Positions 10,578 through 22,022 of a stretch of DNA of 64,000 nt are shown piece after piece; within the stretch, counting starts at the first letter, position 1, and every line of letters begins with the position of its first letter. The DNA is from Kappaphycus alvarezii (Eukaryota > Rhodophyta > Florideophyceae > Gigartinales > Solieriaceae), in contig NADL03000483.1 of the NCBI GenBank assembly GCA_002205965.3, positions 434,001 to 498,000 of the forward strand, in the 5' to 3' direction. Under the pieces are notes generated by a model. It was not told the origin of the DNA. It did no database searches and worked only from the letters and a program-made list of their open reading frames with translations. Both the position numbers and the translations under genes were made by a program.

Positions 10578-11122
10578 GTTGGTAACAGAAGAGGTAGGCG
10601 GGTTGCAGTGCAGCTATACCTTGAGGATGTTGAAACTTTGGACGAAGAAGCGCGGATAGGATAGACTAGCCGTGTCCCTATCGTGTTCCGCGGCTTTGAT
10701 CCCTGGATCAACGTAGTGGGTAGCGGAGAGCGGTACATATACCGCATTCATCGCAGATGGGTGATTTGTGCAAGCTTCATGGTAGGTTGAAAAAGCGGTT
10801 GGGCCCAGCGGAGAGCCTTCATTGGGCTATGTATTAGGGTAAACTGGAACCCCTGCTGCACGTGGCCGACGTGGACAACCTGGTTAGCTCTTAGCTAGCA
10901 ATACAGTCGGATCCTGCAGCGGACATTGGCTATACTGATGCCATAAAGTTCTCCACAGCTTTGCCCTCTATGATACGTTATTGTGAACCGCAGTGCTCGT
11001 AAGATTCTGCAGTCCCAGCCTGCAAACAATTACAGTACAGATTTATTAATTTCAGGAGCTCAGAAATGTCTCCAGATTCCCCTTGGTTTGCCGATGATAA
11101 CAATACGGCATTGATATGACAG
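10578..11122. other. intergenic with a lone RT-element 3' tail
   Basis: No gene was found. It contains the solitary tail repeat at 10855-10930, described separately. The rest is unassigned. Confidence 0.4.
10855..10930 (+). repeat. RT-element 3' tail, solitary copy
   Basis: About 75 bp here (starting GCTGCACGTGGCCGACGTGG and containing TTAGCTCTTAGCTAGCA) closely matches 42707-42781, which sits directly after an RT C-terminal fragment. No RT coding sequence precedes it at this locus, so it looks like an extreme 5' truncation. Confidence 0.8.
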
Positions 11123-11791
11123 GTGTCCCGCTGCAGGAACCCCGCACCCGTCCAGAAAGGCCAAAATGCGCTACTGTATCATACTCGCCAAAGAAACGTC
11201 ATCTTTCAAGAATACCGTACATTTCTAAACGGGTCCACTCCGCAGGCCAGGCATTGGATTGAGAGTTTGGAAGTTGAGATTCTCGTCCCTGGTACGGAAT
11301 TTACGTCAGCCGACATCCTCCTCGTGCATGCCCCCGTGACCCTGAACCAGGCCTCCCAGACCAGCCCATCCCATGTGACGTCGCCGTGACGCCTTCATTT
11401 AAGCAGTTCTCACTCATGAAAGCGACGCAAGTCGCCGGTGGGGCTGCAGCCCTCATGCACCACCGCAAGGTCCTAGACCAACAACATAAGCTGTCAAGGC
11501 GCCTGATGCCCCCCTCTCAGCCCTCCCACGGACCAGGTTTCCGATTCCAGCCCCAGATTTTTGATTCCCTCGGTGCCCGTCTCCGGAGACTGTGTTATTT
11601 ATCATAGAGTTTGTATCCCGTGTTGCCAGTAAATGCCACATCTCGGACGCTACTATTCGCACGCGCTTCTACCTTCGTATCAGTTGCGCCTTGTGGTCGT
11701 TGGTGGCTATGGCCATCATGTCGCGAGCTCCGCTGCACGTGACATATTTGATCCATCCAGTTAGCTCTTAACTGAATAGTCGGTCAGTCGG
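11123..11791 (+). pseudogene. RT-family C-terminal fragment (copy D) plus 3' tail
   Basis: Readable pieces include VPGTEFTSADILLVHAP (about 11290-11340), KATQVAGGAAALMHHRKV (11420-11475) and FRFQPQIFDSLGA (11540-11575). The order is an A-D-I-L-L strand, a helix with a trailing Lys, and an F-D-S-L-G-A motif. It corresponds to the nuclease-like C-terminus of the RT family; FDSLG recurs at 42.5 kb and FDFLGA at 5.8 kb. The stretch 11732-11791 (GCTGCACGTGAC ... CCAGTTAGCTCTTAACTG) is a diverged version of the 3' tail. Stops separate the pieces. Confidence 0.55.
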
Positions 11792-11929
11792 TTCGCGTTC
11801 TAGGTACGCCACTCACCACAATCCGTAATGAGCTTCCGATGGTATATCCGTTGTCATGATACCATACCTGTAATAGGAGCTGCCCTACCTCTCTGTCGCC
11901 ATCCTCGTTACAGGACTGCAAATCCTGTA

Positions 11930-13192
11930 CTCTCAGGACGACGGGGTGCAGGACAAGGTCGAAGAGCAGTCCCATCATGACCACGGATATATCATCGGAA
12001 CCCACGAGCAGCTACTGAAAGCAGTACAAGTCCTTTCGTCGTCATATGCCACAGACCGCGGCCTGCATCTGTCCCTGACAAAGTGCACGGTTTGGTGGCC
12101 TATTGCACCACCGCCGCCCGTCCAATAGCTTTACCCAGCCGGACTAAAGCAAGTATATGGCGACGGAACTCGGATTCTCAACGCCCCCATAAGTTCGACA
12201 GCATTCATGTAACAGCATTTCTACGGTGAGATCGAAAAGTCGATACTCCTGCGCTCCCTGTTGCCCGAATATGGGACCTGGTGCGGTCAAGGCCTTCTCG
12301 AAGCTCGACGGCCGGTGACAAGCAGTCTTTGCAAGGTCTCCAGCCAAAAGGGTCACCTGACGATCATGGCGGGTGATTCTTTGTTCTCCGTGGAGGCAGT
12401 GCATTAGGTGGTCGCCATTAATGTCATGGCTTTCCCAACAAATAGTTGTTGGACACTTAGTGCCGGGAGAGAAGATCGCGGATTGGCAGTAATACTGCTG
12501 CCATACCGAGAACCCGGTTGGTTAATGTTTGTTTGGAGTCCGGGGCATGGGGCGCAGTACACTCATTCCTTGGCACCTGGAAGGGCCATACTGGCGCAGA
12601 ACGCCTGTCTTCTGCTGTCGCCGAGAGGTATTTCTCCTTGATCTTTTTCATGGACTGCATCGATTAGTTTCTTTTGCGGTGTACTTGATTTGAGCAAAAT
12701 ACGCCAAAAGGCCTAGTCCTTGATGGCAAGCACGAGCGCGACCAATTCTTGTAGGCCTCTGTGGTGTCTCCGTACGTCCAAGGTCTTAATTGACGCTGGC
12801 AGAATTGCGCTGCACAGTTTGTTAGTGGCCGAAGTAGAGGCAATGAAGGTAGCAGCTGCAGTGGTTCTCGCAGAGGTAAGCCCTATCCCAAGGGATGGTT
12901 TCTTGCCATCGATGTGTCACCGGGAGCTGGAGCTCTCGACATACATCAAGGTCGAGTACACCCCCAGCCATTGTTCGGACACAGCGATCCATCATGCCGT
13001 CGAATTCCCTGGGGCCTTCTGTGGTGCAAGACGGCGATAGTAGCCGTGGCGAATAACCAATCTCGCAAACCCCGAATTGTGGCTGTACCAATCTCTATCC
13101 TCGGCGGTTGGCACCCGCAGGCATATGCCATGCTTTCCGACATTGCGAGGAACGTGACGGTGAGGGCCATGGAAACATATGCCAAAGACTAA
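11930..13192 (+). pseudogene. RT element copy C (RT catalytic part and C-terminus)
   Basis: At 11970-12120 the frame reads HDHGYIIGTHEQLLKAV ... GLHLSLTKCTVWWP. This is the RT palm region, with the usual A-D-D box changed to H-D-H, followed by the thumb. It continues across a stop as LKQVYGDGTRILNAPIS (12140-12195). After a poorly readable middle, the G-G-W-H-P motif reappears (VAVPISILGGWHPQAYAML, 13081-13137) with the helical tail ending at the stop at 13190-13192. The order of motifs matches copies A and B. Loss of a catalytic Asp and several stops make it inactive. Confidence 0.6.
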
Positions 13193-16100
13193 GCCGTCTG
13201 TGGACGCTGTAGCAGCAGTTACTGTACGTCCAATGCAGCCTGTCTGCTGAGTGGCCTTGAAGTTCCTTTTTGAAGTTTCTCACGCACAGGCATCCAATGT
13301 AACACTCAGATACGAAATGTGATTGGGTTACAGCCAATACATCTGTCAGAGTAAACGAACCCCTCATACTCAATGAAGTAAAGTTTCTTCACATTCAAGT
13401 AAACGCCATTTAACCCCCTCAGTTCCACCTTTTGCAACACAGGCGAACTTATTTTTCAATCATTAAAACATAACAAGTTCTTCCCTGCTGCGGTCTACTA
13501 TTGGTCGCTGCCCTAGGTTGGAATTCCATTTTCAGTAATTCGGGTTTTTGACGTCCTCGTCCCTATGAACTGCCATCCGACCAGGGGTGGAGTCGCACCA
13601 GGTAGCTTTGCTTACCCGCGCTGCTTTACCTGCTACCATGCATCTCGCCTGTGCACTGCACAATTCAATACTGTGACAGTTCGTCACAGTTACGGGTTTC
13701 AGGTAGATGGGCCGCAGAACTTTATGATCAAGCAGAAAGTTCAAGTCGGAATTCCTTCGACAAATTCTGCCTTGGGTACATCAGGGTCTGACCATCAATA
13801 CATCGTTGGCGTGTAACGATTCATTGTTGGAAATATAGTGGCCTGGCGCCGAAAAAGAAAACATCAACCTGTCCGAGCCATGCAAGATGATGATGAACGT
13901 TTTCTCCTATTTCTACGGTGTGTGCAGTTGGGTAACCCTTTCGATGATGTTGGTATCGCTACCAGTTGCGAAGACTCGTGGAAAATGACACCAGCGAGAA
14001 TTGACGACGTGTTACGTTCTTCGCTGAACAAGATGGATTTTCGAACATTTATCGTAATGAAACAAGGGCATTAACCTTCGAGCCATGGAGTTTGGATGTA
14101 CTGCACGTTGGATTAGTGGCAGCGGCCAAAGAACAGCTTTTTATGATTATTTGAGCGTACCCACTGCTCTACATGCGGTAGATGTTTGTGAGATGCCACG
14201 TCAAACCGTTGCTTGCAATATTGCAAAGTCAAACAATAACAACGATAATGAAGGTGAACCATCCTCATGGAAATGCAATAAGAAGAAAGAATGGCAATAA
14301 ATTGTCAGATTGTTGCGAATGGTGTCGGACGTATCAAAACAATATGTATCAACTGGTTGGTTGAGCAACAACTCTAACATTAACAATTTTGATACAACTA
14401 TTGTTTTCCCATTGCCCATGCGGCGTATGTGCCGTCGGCCCGTACAATTTTTTTCGCGATGTGGTGGAGAAATCTGCTGTTAGTAGCTACATTTGCAGCA
14501 GGCAGTTTTACTTTTGCTCTCAACCGAAAACTGTAGATTTCAGTATGTAATCTGAGCATGCACTTACCCCTCAATGGCTAGCCACTGCACTACCATACGC
14601 ATGTTCAGAATTTGCAGAGAAAAGTTCGGTTTCACCTGGGTGCCTCTCGCTGCAAATTCTGTGCAATAGACAACTCTTGCTCATGTGTGGAAAATTAAGA
14701 AACTTAGAAGAGTGGGATCAGACTATATCAGCGCTACTGCTGCAGACCTCGGTGCATCTGAAAACACAAAGCAAAACGAGTCCTGAACATCGATCGTTTA
14801 CTGCCAACAACGCCCTGGTGCCAAAGACGACAAGGTCCACAGGCCCCGACCGTACAAAACTTAACTACAGTAGTTTCAAATAGGCTTTGTAGTATTCGAC
14901 CTCGCGGGATGCTCAAGTTTGAAGCAGTGAACTAGACGAATGTTTGCCATATCTTTGAGTACAGCGTCTGCGGTTTTTCTCGGAATGACTCAGGTCCTCC
15001 TTTCTGTAACAATGGAGATTCTGAGTACTAGTGTAGTGGTATTTCGGACGATCTTGTTGACTGTCAAGTGGTGCCTGCATTGCAACCCTTTGTAATACCT
15101 CAACTGAAATTGCGGTCCATGGTGATGCTTAGGGGCATCTTTCGCGGTAGAATTGAGCTGACGAGCTAGATGAGGTAGGCAGAGGCAGGTTTTACCTGTT
15201 TGAGGTGATCACACACACGTTAGGGCGAAAAAACGCTGATCTCTTTCTCCAAAAGCAAAGATGTCGCTGGGACTCGTTTACACTGGCTCCGCCTACACCA
15301 AGTGTCTTATACTGCACAGTGCTGTACAGTACTTGCAGTATACGGCTGTAGTACAGTACAGTGCAGTAGTATATAAAATACGGCGCTGCACACAGATGTG
15401 TGCATGGCAGATAACAGAGGCCCTATCCGTTCGTCGGACAAAGGGAGAAACGCGAATAGTGCGCTGTACTAATTTTGGGCCCTTTATTTTGCCCTTGATT
15501 CACGTTAAGATACAGTATGCTACAGGAAGTACGCTTCCTAACTTCCTTTTATTTGTTTTATTTATTAAACCTGAACTACTAGAGTTTGTCCAAACGTCTT
15601 ACCACCGATATAATTCGATAAACCGAAAAATGCCGTGCACTCACCCAAGTGGTATCTACAGTACTTTACTGTAATGCTCTTAGAGGTACTGTACCGCTAC
15701 CTACAATTTCGTAAAACATACCGTATGGTACAGCACAAGAGTGCGCAGTACTGTATTTACTGTACCCCTCAAGGGACACTGCTGTGGCTAGAGCACAAGG
15801 TTCGGATAAAGCAGTGTACAAGAAAAGATGTATTAATACCAACTTCAGGATGCTACAAACAATCGTTATGAATGATGCTTAGTTGTTGAACTGTACGTGC
15901 TGTACTGTACTCTGTGGTACTGTAATGAACTTTACGGTACACTACATTGTTCTGGGCGGGGCTATTGACCCAACCTTTAGGATAGTTTAATACTATAATT
16001 CTTACACGGAGATTGGCATTCCATAACATTTACAGTACAGCGTGTCCTTGCACAGTAATACAGCAGAGTATGCATGGAGATCCATGGGTATAGAACAAAA

Positions 16101-17230
16101 CAGGTGTGGCCAACTGTAAAGGGAATGCACTCAATCTTACCAAATTTGCGCCTATACTTTAATTGCGGTGCTACCTACGTACTGTACAATATTTTGTGAA
16201 CATGGGGTACAGTATACTGGCACAATGCCGCTCCATGCATTATTTCAACGGCAAAACCTTTACCATGCCGTGGTATTGATGGGTTTTGGCAACTTTAATT
16301 TTGCATGTATTTCCGAGGCCATATCCATATCTAAGTCCAGTATGGTAAGAAAAGCAGAATGGAATAAATGTAGAAATATGAAGGTTTAAGGTAGATCTTT
16401 TCTAAAATAATTATTGAAAAAAGAATCACAAAAATAAATCAAATTGAGTTGTGCAGATACTGTACTTTGCCGCCAGCAGTACAGTACAATCCTGTACTGG
16501 AGTACAATACGTACGAATATACAGTCTATACGTAGCTACTGTGGGTTACAACCAGACTTGTACAGTATTACAGTGCGGTGATTGTGAATAGAGAGATATT
16601 TCCGTTGTCAGCAAAAGGGTAATTTCGTTATTCTTTTGATGAACAGGTATGGGGAGTGCCTACTGATTGCTACAATGCGTGCTGAATGGTTTTTTTATCT
16701 CGGCTTCAAAAAGACTCATACAGCGCTGGAAAAAGCAATGAATACCATACTGTACTGTAGGGTGCAGTACTCCCTTAAGGTTTCCCAAGTAACCCAAGGC
16801 TGACAGAAAGTACAGTTCTTTACTGTATTTTGGACACCGCGACAAATACACTTCATTTTTCTGAAAACTACTCAGGACCTGGTCAAACCGGGGCCCGAGT
16901 AACGCTTTGCCCTCGAGGATGGGTGGACTCAGCGGTCCAAACAAAAGCAAATGAGTAAAAGCAAACAAAACCAAGCGAAAAAAAAAAGAATGGAATGAAA
17001 TGCAGAGTATTTACAAACCAATTCAGCGAGCGCCGATGCACAGATTTTGCGTGCTCTAGTCAACACTCCCTGTTCCTTCTTCAACCTCCTGCTCTCTAAT
17101 TCGCGCTTCCCATACAATCCAATCACCCCATCCTTTTCCATCTGCCCGCACCCTTCTACAACCCCGACCCGTTACGCCCCACTGCGGCAGGGCATGCGTC
17201 TCTCGCACCCCAACCCGCCCATCTCGCACT
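13193..17230. other. gene-poor region; GTAC-palindrome field; one unassigned short frame
   Basis: No recognised gene. A 78-residue plus-strand frame at 13838-14074 (QDDDERFLLFLRCVQLGNP ...) is hydrophilic and could be part of an unknown or transposon gene, but nothing supports a call. From about 15300 to 16810 words such as CTGTACAGTACTTGCAGTA, GTACTGTACTCTG and TACAGTACAATCCTGTACTG recur every few tens of bases. The last 200 bp before 17231 are pyrimidine-rich and probably the 5' region of the bHLH gene. Confidence 0.45.
15300..16810. repeat. dispersed GTAC-centred palindromic motif field
   Basis: TACTGTAC/GTACAGTA words, which are their own or each other's reverse complements, are greatly over-represented here, for example around 15318-15370, 15655-15690, 15740-15770, 15895-15925, 16178-16190, 16478-16515 and 16745-16770. 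There is no constant spacing and no coding potential. They could be decayed ends of a small non-autonomous transposon or a genome-wide signature word. Confidence 0.6.
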
Positions 17231-18806
17231 ATGGCGCGAACTCCAACGCCAACTTCCTTACCGCCACTTCCCTCTGAACATCCCGATGACTTTGACCTCT
17301 TCGCAGACGTCTCGCATCACGGCTCTAGTCTTTTCGAATTCCTCACCTTGGACCCCGCTTTTCCTTCCTCCTCTCCTCCCCCGCCCCTTTCAACACAGAA
17401 TTCTCTCACCCTGCAATCTCTGATACAACACCAACTCCCTCAGAACATCCCCGTTCTGCTTCTACTTCACATACTGCCCCTCACCTCCCTGCTCAACCAA
17501 CAGAAAATTTACACCTACCGTCGAATCCTACTGCACCGCGGACCCTTCCGAAAACCATCCGATAGACCCTGTCACAACTCCGTCATTCACCTCCCGGTCT
17601 CGGCCCATCTAATCGCTTCATCCCAACAAAAAAATCCTCCCCTCCTGCAGGACGTCGACCAAGAAAACAAGCCACTAAATCTACCTCCCTTCCCAACTCC
17701 GCTGTCAAACAAAAAGCTTCAGCCGCAAGAAAGCCTTCCATCCCCCCGCAAAACCTATCGGCAAGGCCCGATCCCCAAACACACCCACAAGCAGTACAGC
17801 TCGGAGGAAACGTGGTCCCACAAAGCAGATTCCGAAGGATGTGCCGAGTGCTTCCGTGATGGTCTTGGAATCAGTGAAGGCTCGGAGCAGTCCGAAGACA
17901 TTCGAAAGCCAATTTCAAAGCAGCAAAGCCCTCAGTCTGCTGCAGCTGGTGGTGAAGCCTCTTCGCTGGCCGACGATGGCCAGGGCAAGGATACTCATAA
18001 TTCTCATACTCGTCGCTGTCGCGCGAAAGGTCAACTCAAAGTTTCAGGAGTTGCTCAGTATCTTGCCGACTCCTCCCTCCAAAACGGGAATAAAGCACAA
18101 GGCACAGATTCTGGACTATGCATCCGCGTCTTTCGCGATATTCATGCACGCAAGATGCTCTTGGAAGCCGAGCTGGCATTAAGTTCGAGGGCGCAATTAA
18201 ACGCCTGGATTGAGAACGTCGTCACAAGATCAGTTACCCTTCAGGATGCATTGGCACCGTATCTCTCCCTTATGTGTACCAAGGGTGGGTGGAAATACTC
18301 CGAGGCCTGGGTGCCAACGCAAGAAGTGCGTCAAGAGCTGGCCCTGCGAATGGTGTGTCGGGCGAGAGTCGTGTACTCACTCCAAACACCTACCTGTAGG
18401 TCCGTCATCAAGGCTTCGACTTGGACTCGCGGTGATCCCATCTCTCGGCAATACAGATGATCCGGATTTGCAGTCAAAGCTGGAACGGTTTCGAGATCGA
18501 AGTCGATCTTACACTTGCAAGGCCCGTGTCGACCTCCCTGGCCGTGTCATGTGCACCACCCCCCGGAATGGCTGCCCTCTCTGGAAGATCAGGAGGCGTT
18601 TCAAAGATCGCGCTTGGCAAGAGCTGCAACTCTCGTTGTATGCTTCGGAGTGCCCATTTTTCCGTGGTCATATAGCAGCTGTCGCCGTATTCTTTGACAC
18701 AGAACAGAGAGCCTATGACGCCAAGTGTGTTGACCTTGCGGATAATGTTGCAGGTATGCTTGGCAATGCCTACGGGGCATCAACGTTCAGGAGGCGCGGA
18801 ATGTAA
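17231..18806 (+). pseudogene. bHLH protein with GAF-like domain, reading frame broken several times
   Basis: The ATG at 17231 begins a Pro/Ser-rich N-terminus. Near 17990-18110 a basic helix-loop-helix is visible: a basic stretch (SHTRRCRAK) runs, after a frame change, into VNSKFQELLSILP, a loop, and IKHKAQILDYA. A helical linker follows (HARKMLLEAELALSSRAQLNAW), then a GAF-like sensor domain: WKYSEAWVP (18289-18315), LERFRDRSRSY, LPGRV (18535-18550), PPEWLPSL, LARAATLVVCFGVPIF, and HIAAVAVFF near 18670. bHLH proteins bind E-box DNA as dimers; GAF-like domains sense small ligands or mediate pairing. The true reading alternates between the same two frames at about 18015, 18125, 18390, 18565 and 18660. 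It is either a decayed copy or repeated base-calling errors. No canonical introns are visible at these points. Confidence 0.6.
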
Positions 18807-19502
18807 ACTATAATCTCTGCCAAGGGTTAACTGGTCTTGGTTATAACGAGGTGTGATGTAAAGTTATGCATTCAGGACCCTGGATATTCATTGAGTTGTT
18901 GATGTCTGAGCAAGGGGGATCCCTTTGACTACCCCTATAATTTCTGTAGTTGGTTCCCGGAGACGAAGGTGAGGTAGCTAGATCTTCAGCAGATAGAGAG
19001 TTCGCGGAGCATGTGAATCCATCTACTCTGATCTATGAACTGGGGAGGTGTACACGCATTCAATCAAGTTGCGATAGACCCCCAACTGAAGATGAGTTCG
19101 TACTGCATGCATAACTTTATAGTGTTCAATGTCCATTACTTGTAAGTGTTTCGAAATGGGCACGTTAATAGATTGTACGACGGAATCATCTGCGACCAAG
19201 GTGCACATGACGAAAGTTAGATGGCAAAAGTTGCGACACACAGCAAGGTTGCGTCCTGTGGCATCCATGGGGACCTCAATACCAACAATGCGGAATTTGG
19301 GAAAGTCTTTCAAGTGCAGCATCAAGTTTGTTGCTGACGGTCTCCAACACATGAATCTGGATCGATAGCGGATTGCAGCTGGACCCATACGTTGAATAGT
19401 TTGATATCACTGAGTGGAGGCATTGGACATACTTGAAACATCCACGTGAGATTTTCCGAAAACCGTGACATGAAGTAGCCGAGCCTTCCACAAGACAATG
19501 AC
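18807..19502. other. unassigned region with minus-strand open stretches
   Basis: Overlapping minus-strand open stretches (19023-19388 and 19276-19506) include readable runs such as NLTWMFQVCPMPPLSD and KFRIVGIEVPMDATG. They might be a further C-terminal part of the DPH6 gene or an unrelated gene. I do not recognise them. Confidence 0.3.
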
Positions 19503-21180
19503 TCAATGTGCTTCGACGCCAGCCTGTGACTCCAGGGGTAGATGGCGGCTTTCTGCGATATGCAGATCCTGACCGGTTATTGTCCCAACGGCGCGTATTT
19601 CCACCAATCCGCCTTTGGGAAGCTCTGCAACAGGCAAGACGATTGTAATGGAATGCTTGTGCGACAAAGTTGCTCGAATCTCGTCATGGACCTTCCCTAC
19701 AAACTCTGGAGATGTCACGTAGGCTACAAAAAGGCCAAGCCGCTCAACACAAGAGCGGCTGGCCTCCAGAGTTCGCGAGAGATTGTGTGCGCAGGCCTGT
19801 ACCTGCCTTCGTATGTCCAAGTGTTGTGGAATACTAGCAAGCGGGGCATACAGTGGTAATACACCGCATACATGAAGGATACCATCCTCCTCAATGAACT
19901 GAGCATACGGACCAATGCATGGTGGTGCCCATTCGGAGAGGGATTGCACATGAAGCGTAGCTGATTCCCAGATCTTTTATCTCGTCCTCTTCTGACAAGT
20001 GCTTCCATAGCTGTTGCATGGTTGTTTGAGGAAACGCCAACACAGGAACGAGATGGAGGCGGGGTACACTCTGGAATCCCGAACACCTCATTGTACCCCT
20101 TGTTCGCCGCTGCGTACTTGGCACCAGAAACAGCTTGCAAGAAAAGTTGGACGTAAATGACGGAGCCAAGATTTTCCCCATTTTTCCAGGACACTTCGAA
20201 GACGCTCTGCAGCTTGAGTCACGCCGGTGTTGCCCTCGGATGGAACGCGAATTACAATATACAGAAAGTGTGTCGAGGTACCTACACTGATCTGCTCCGA
20301 GGCACAACTGGCAGTGACTGCGTAGTTGGGTACAGAACGGATAGCGACGGGCTTGAAAGGGGGGCGTCACTTTCATGTTCCGAAACATGTCTGGCACGGG
20401 TAGGGCTCCCGGAATCGGTAAGGCCAATTGGTGCTGCGATGGAGGCTCGAGATGGCAAGCGTCAATCTGGAGGTATGACACTGGGGCAACGGGATCCTGG
20501 GAGTGTTGAACAACAGTAAAGCGATCAATAACGATGCGCTGAGCCATTCCTGGCATCCATCGAACGAAAGTTTCAAACTCGCCACCTTCTCCGCACACGT
20601 GACTGCCGTACATTTGTTCCAGTTTCAAAAGCGTGGGAAAGATGTCAGATAATGACCTGCCCAAATGTCTTTCGTCCAGGCCAATACACGCGACTTTGAC
20701 CAAAATGGCGTCGAGCCCTACTTGTATCATTTCGCGTAGCAACTCCTTCTGATCCCTGCGCCATAAATATGCAAGGCTGAGAAGTGAGAGTCTGGACGCG
20801 GCGTTTTCTACCCGCAGGCGCTGATAATCTGACCACAAGGCGCCCGCGCAGACAGCCTGCAAATCGGGATGAGCGTCCTTCACTCTGGCTAATAAGGTAA
20901 CAAGGTCCTCAACCTCATCATTCTCTGTAGGGGTGTAAGACATGGTGGTAGTCAGTGCTGTAGCCGATGTTTGGATGGTGTACAACGGCAGCTGGAGCGC
21001 TTGAGCCAGAGTATGGACGGCAGAAGATGCGACGGATTGGTACATATGGGAATCTGGCTCAGGAGTGTGGGTTGGTGGTTGGATGTGGGCGATGGCGATG
21101 ACTGAGTGACCATGTTGTCTCGTGCGGAGGAGAGTGTAGCAGCTATCTTTGCCGCCACTGAGCAAAGCGACAACTTTCAT
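19503..21180 (-). CDS. DPH6: diphthine-ammonia ligase with C-terminal YjgF/RidA-type domains; frame breaks
   Basis: The ATG is at 21180. The N-terminal PP-loop ATP pyrophosphatase domain (about 1-230) starts MKVVALLSGGKDSCY (SGGKDS at residues 8-13) and has the DPH6-specific CGEGGEFETFV (about 195-205) and YQRLRVENAASRL. It is followed by two YjgF/Rid-like domains, as in fungal and plant DPH6: one with AERLRSVLEKWG ... FLQAVSGAKYAAANKGYNEVFG ... PPSRSCVGVS, and one starting LHVQSLSEWAPPCIGPYAQF. The enzyme amidates diphthine on elongation factor 2 using ATP and ammonium, the last step of diphthamide synthesis in the cytosol. Frame changes fall near 20359-20364 (run of six G on the plus strand), near 20172-20187 (TTTTCCCCATTTTT) and near 19959-19990. 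The stop is at 19503. Homopolymer location favours base errors over a dead gene. Confidence 0.8.
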
Positions 21181-22022
21181 AGGAGAGATGCAATGCGTTA
21201 ACGATGCATACTCCAGACAGGCGGCATGCTCGTCAGTGGCTAGTGGCTGTGATTTCTAAAACCGATTGGATTGAGTTGGATATCGTCGTCGACATACAGA
21301 GGGGGAATGGTGACCTTTTTTACTAAAATACATACACAATAGTTGGCGAATGTTGTCCTTGCTGGACACCTAAAGTGATGTCAAGCAAAAATTTCTAGAT
21401 CATACATTGAGTCAGCTTGAGGGTTCCTCTAACGTCAGATTGTAATTTTGTGTACCAGCTGGGTACACCGTACTGTAAGTTTCTCCTAGTATTTACAGCA
21501 CATATTTGCCAGTGAGCACACGTGTAAAAATAAAGTTCACGAGATATTACAGTATAGCAAGAGAATGGCATACTGTACTTGCCAACATTTGAATTTAGCT
21601 AATCCAAAATCAAAAAAATGAAAAAGAAGTATTTTTGAACGGTAAGTGATTTGACGGCGGAGGCCGGATTCGCTCTCGTTTAAAATTTCAAACTGCTCTT
21701 CCCGCCAACAAATGCCACCCAACCCCGACTTTTACTGGCCACACTTGTTATAGAGAAAGACTCTGCAAAGAGAACAATTCCTTGCATATTGTGAACGATA
21801 GCCTTATCAACGGAACACCTACCACAGCAAGCGTCTATCTCAGAGTTTAAGCCACTACCGTTACTATTTCTTCTGCTTTGCACCAAATTAACAAGCGTAC
21901 TTCAAGCTCCACTTCTCCAAGCTCAACCCCACTCAACACCAACGGAATCCCAACCACCTCTTCCTTCCAACTTCCCTGCACTCGAACCGCACAGAACGCC
22001 TCTCACTGGTTGCTCTTCAATC
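21181..22022. other. intergenic between divergent genes
   Basis: This presumably holds divergent promoters for DPH6 (minus) and the TOG-TACC gene (plus). It is AT-rich from 21300 to 21640 and pyrimidine-rich just upstream of 22023. No gene was seen. Confidence 0.4.

Noticed and set aside
12400-12960. Minus-strand text resembling a copia RNase H end (ELVALVLAIKD ... FWRILL)
   Set aside because: The similarity is short, interrupted by stops, and lies inside RT copy C on the other strand; not enough to call a second copia element.
15261-15674. A 137-codon plus-strand frame
   Set aside because: It runs through the GTAC palindrome field, and its apparent protein is a translation of the repeats (SAVQYLQYTAVVQYSAVV).
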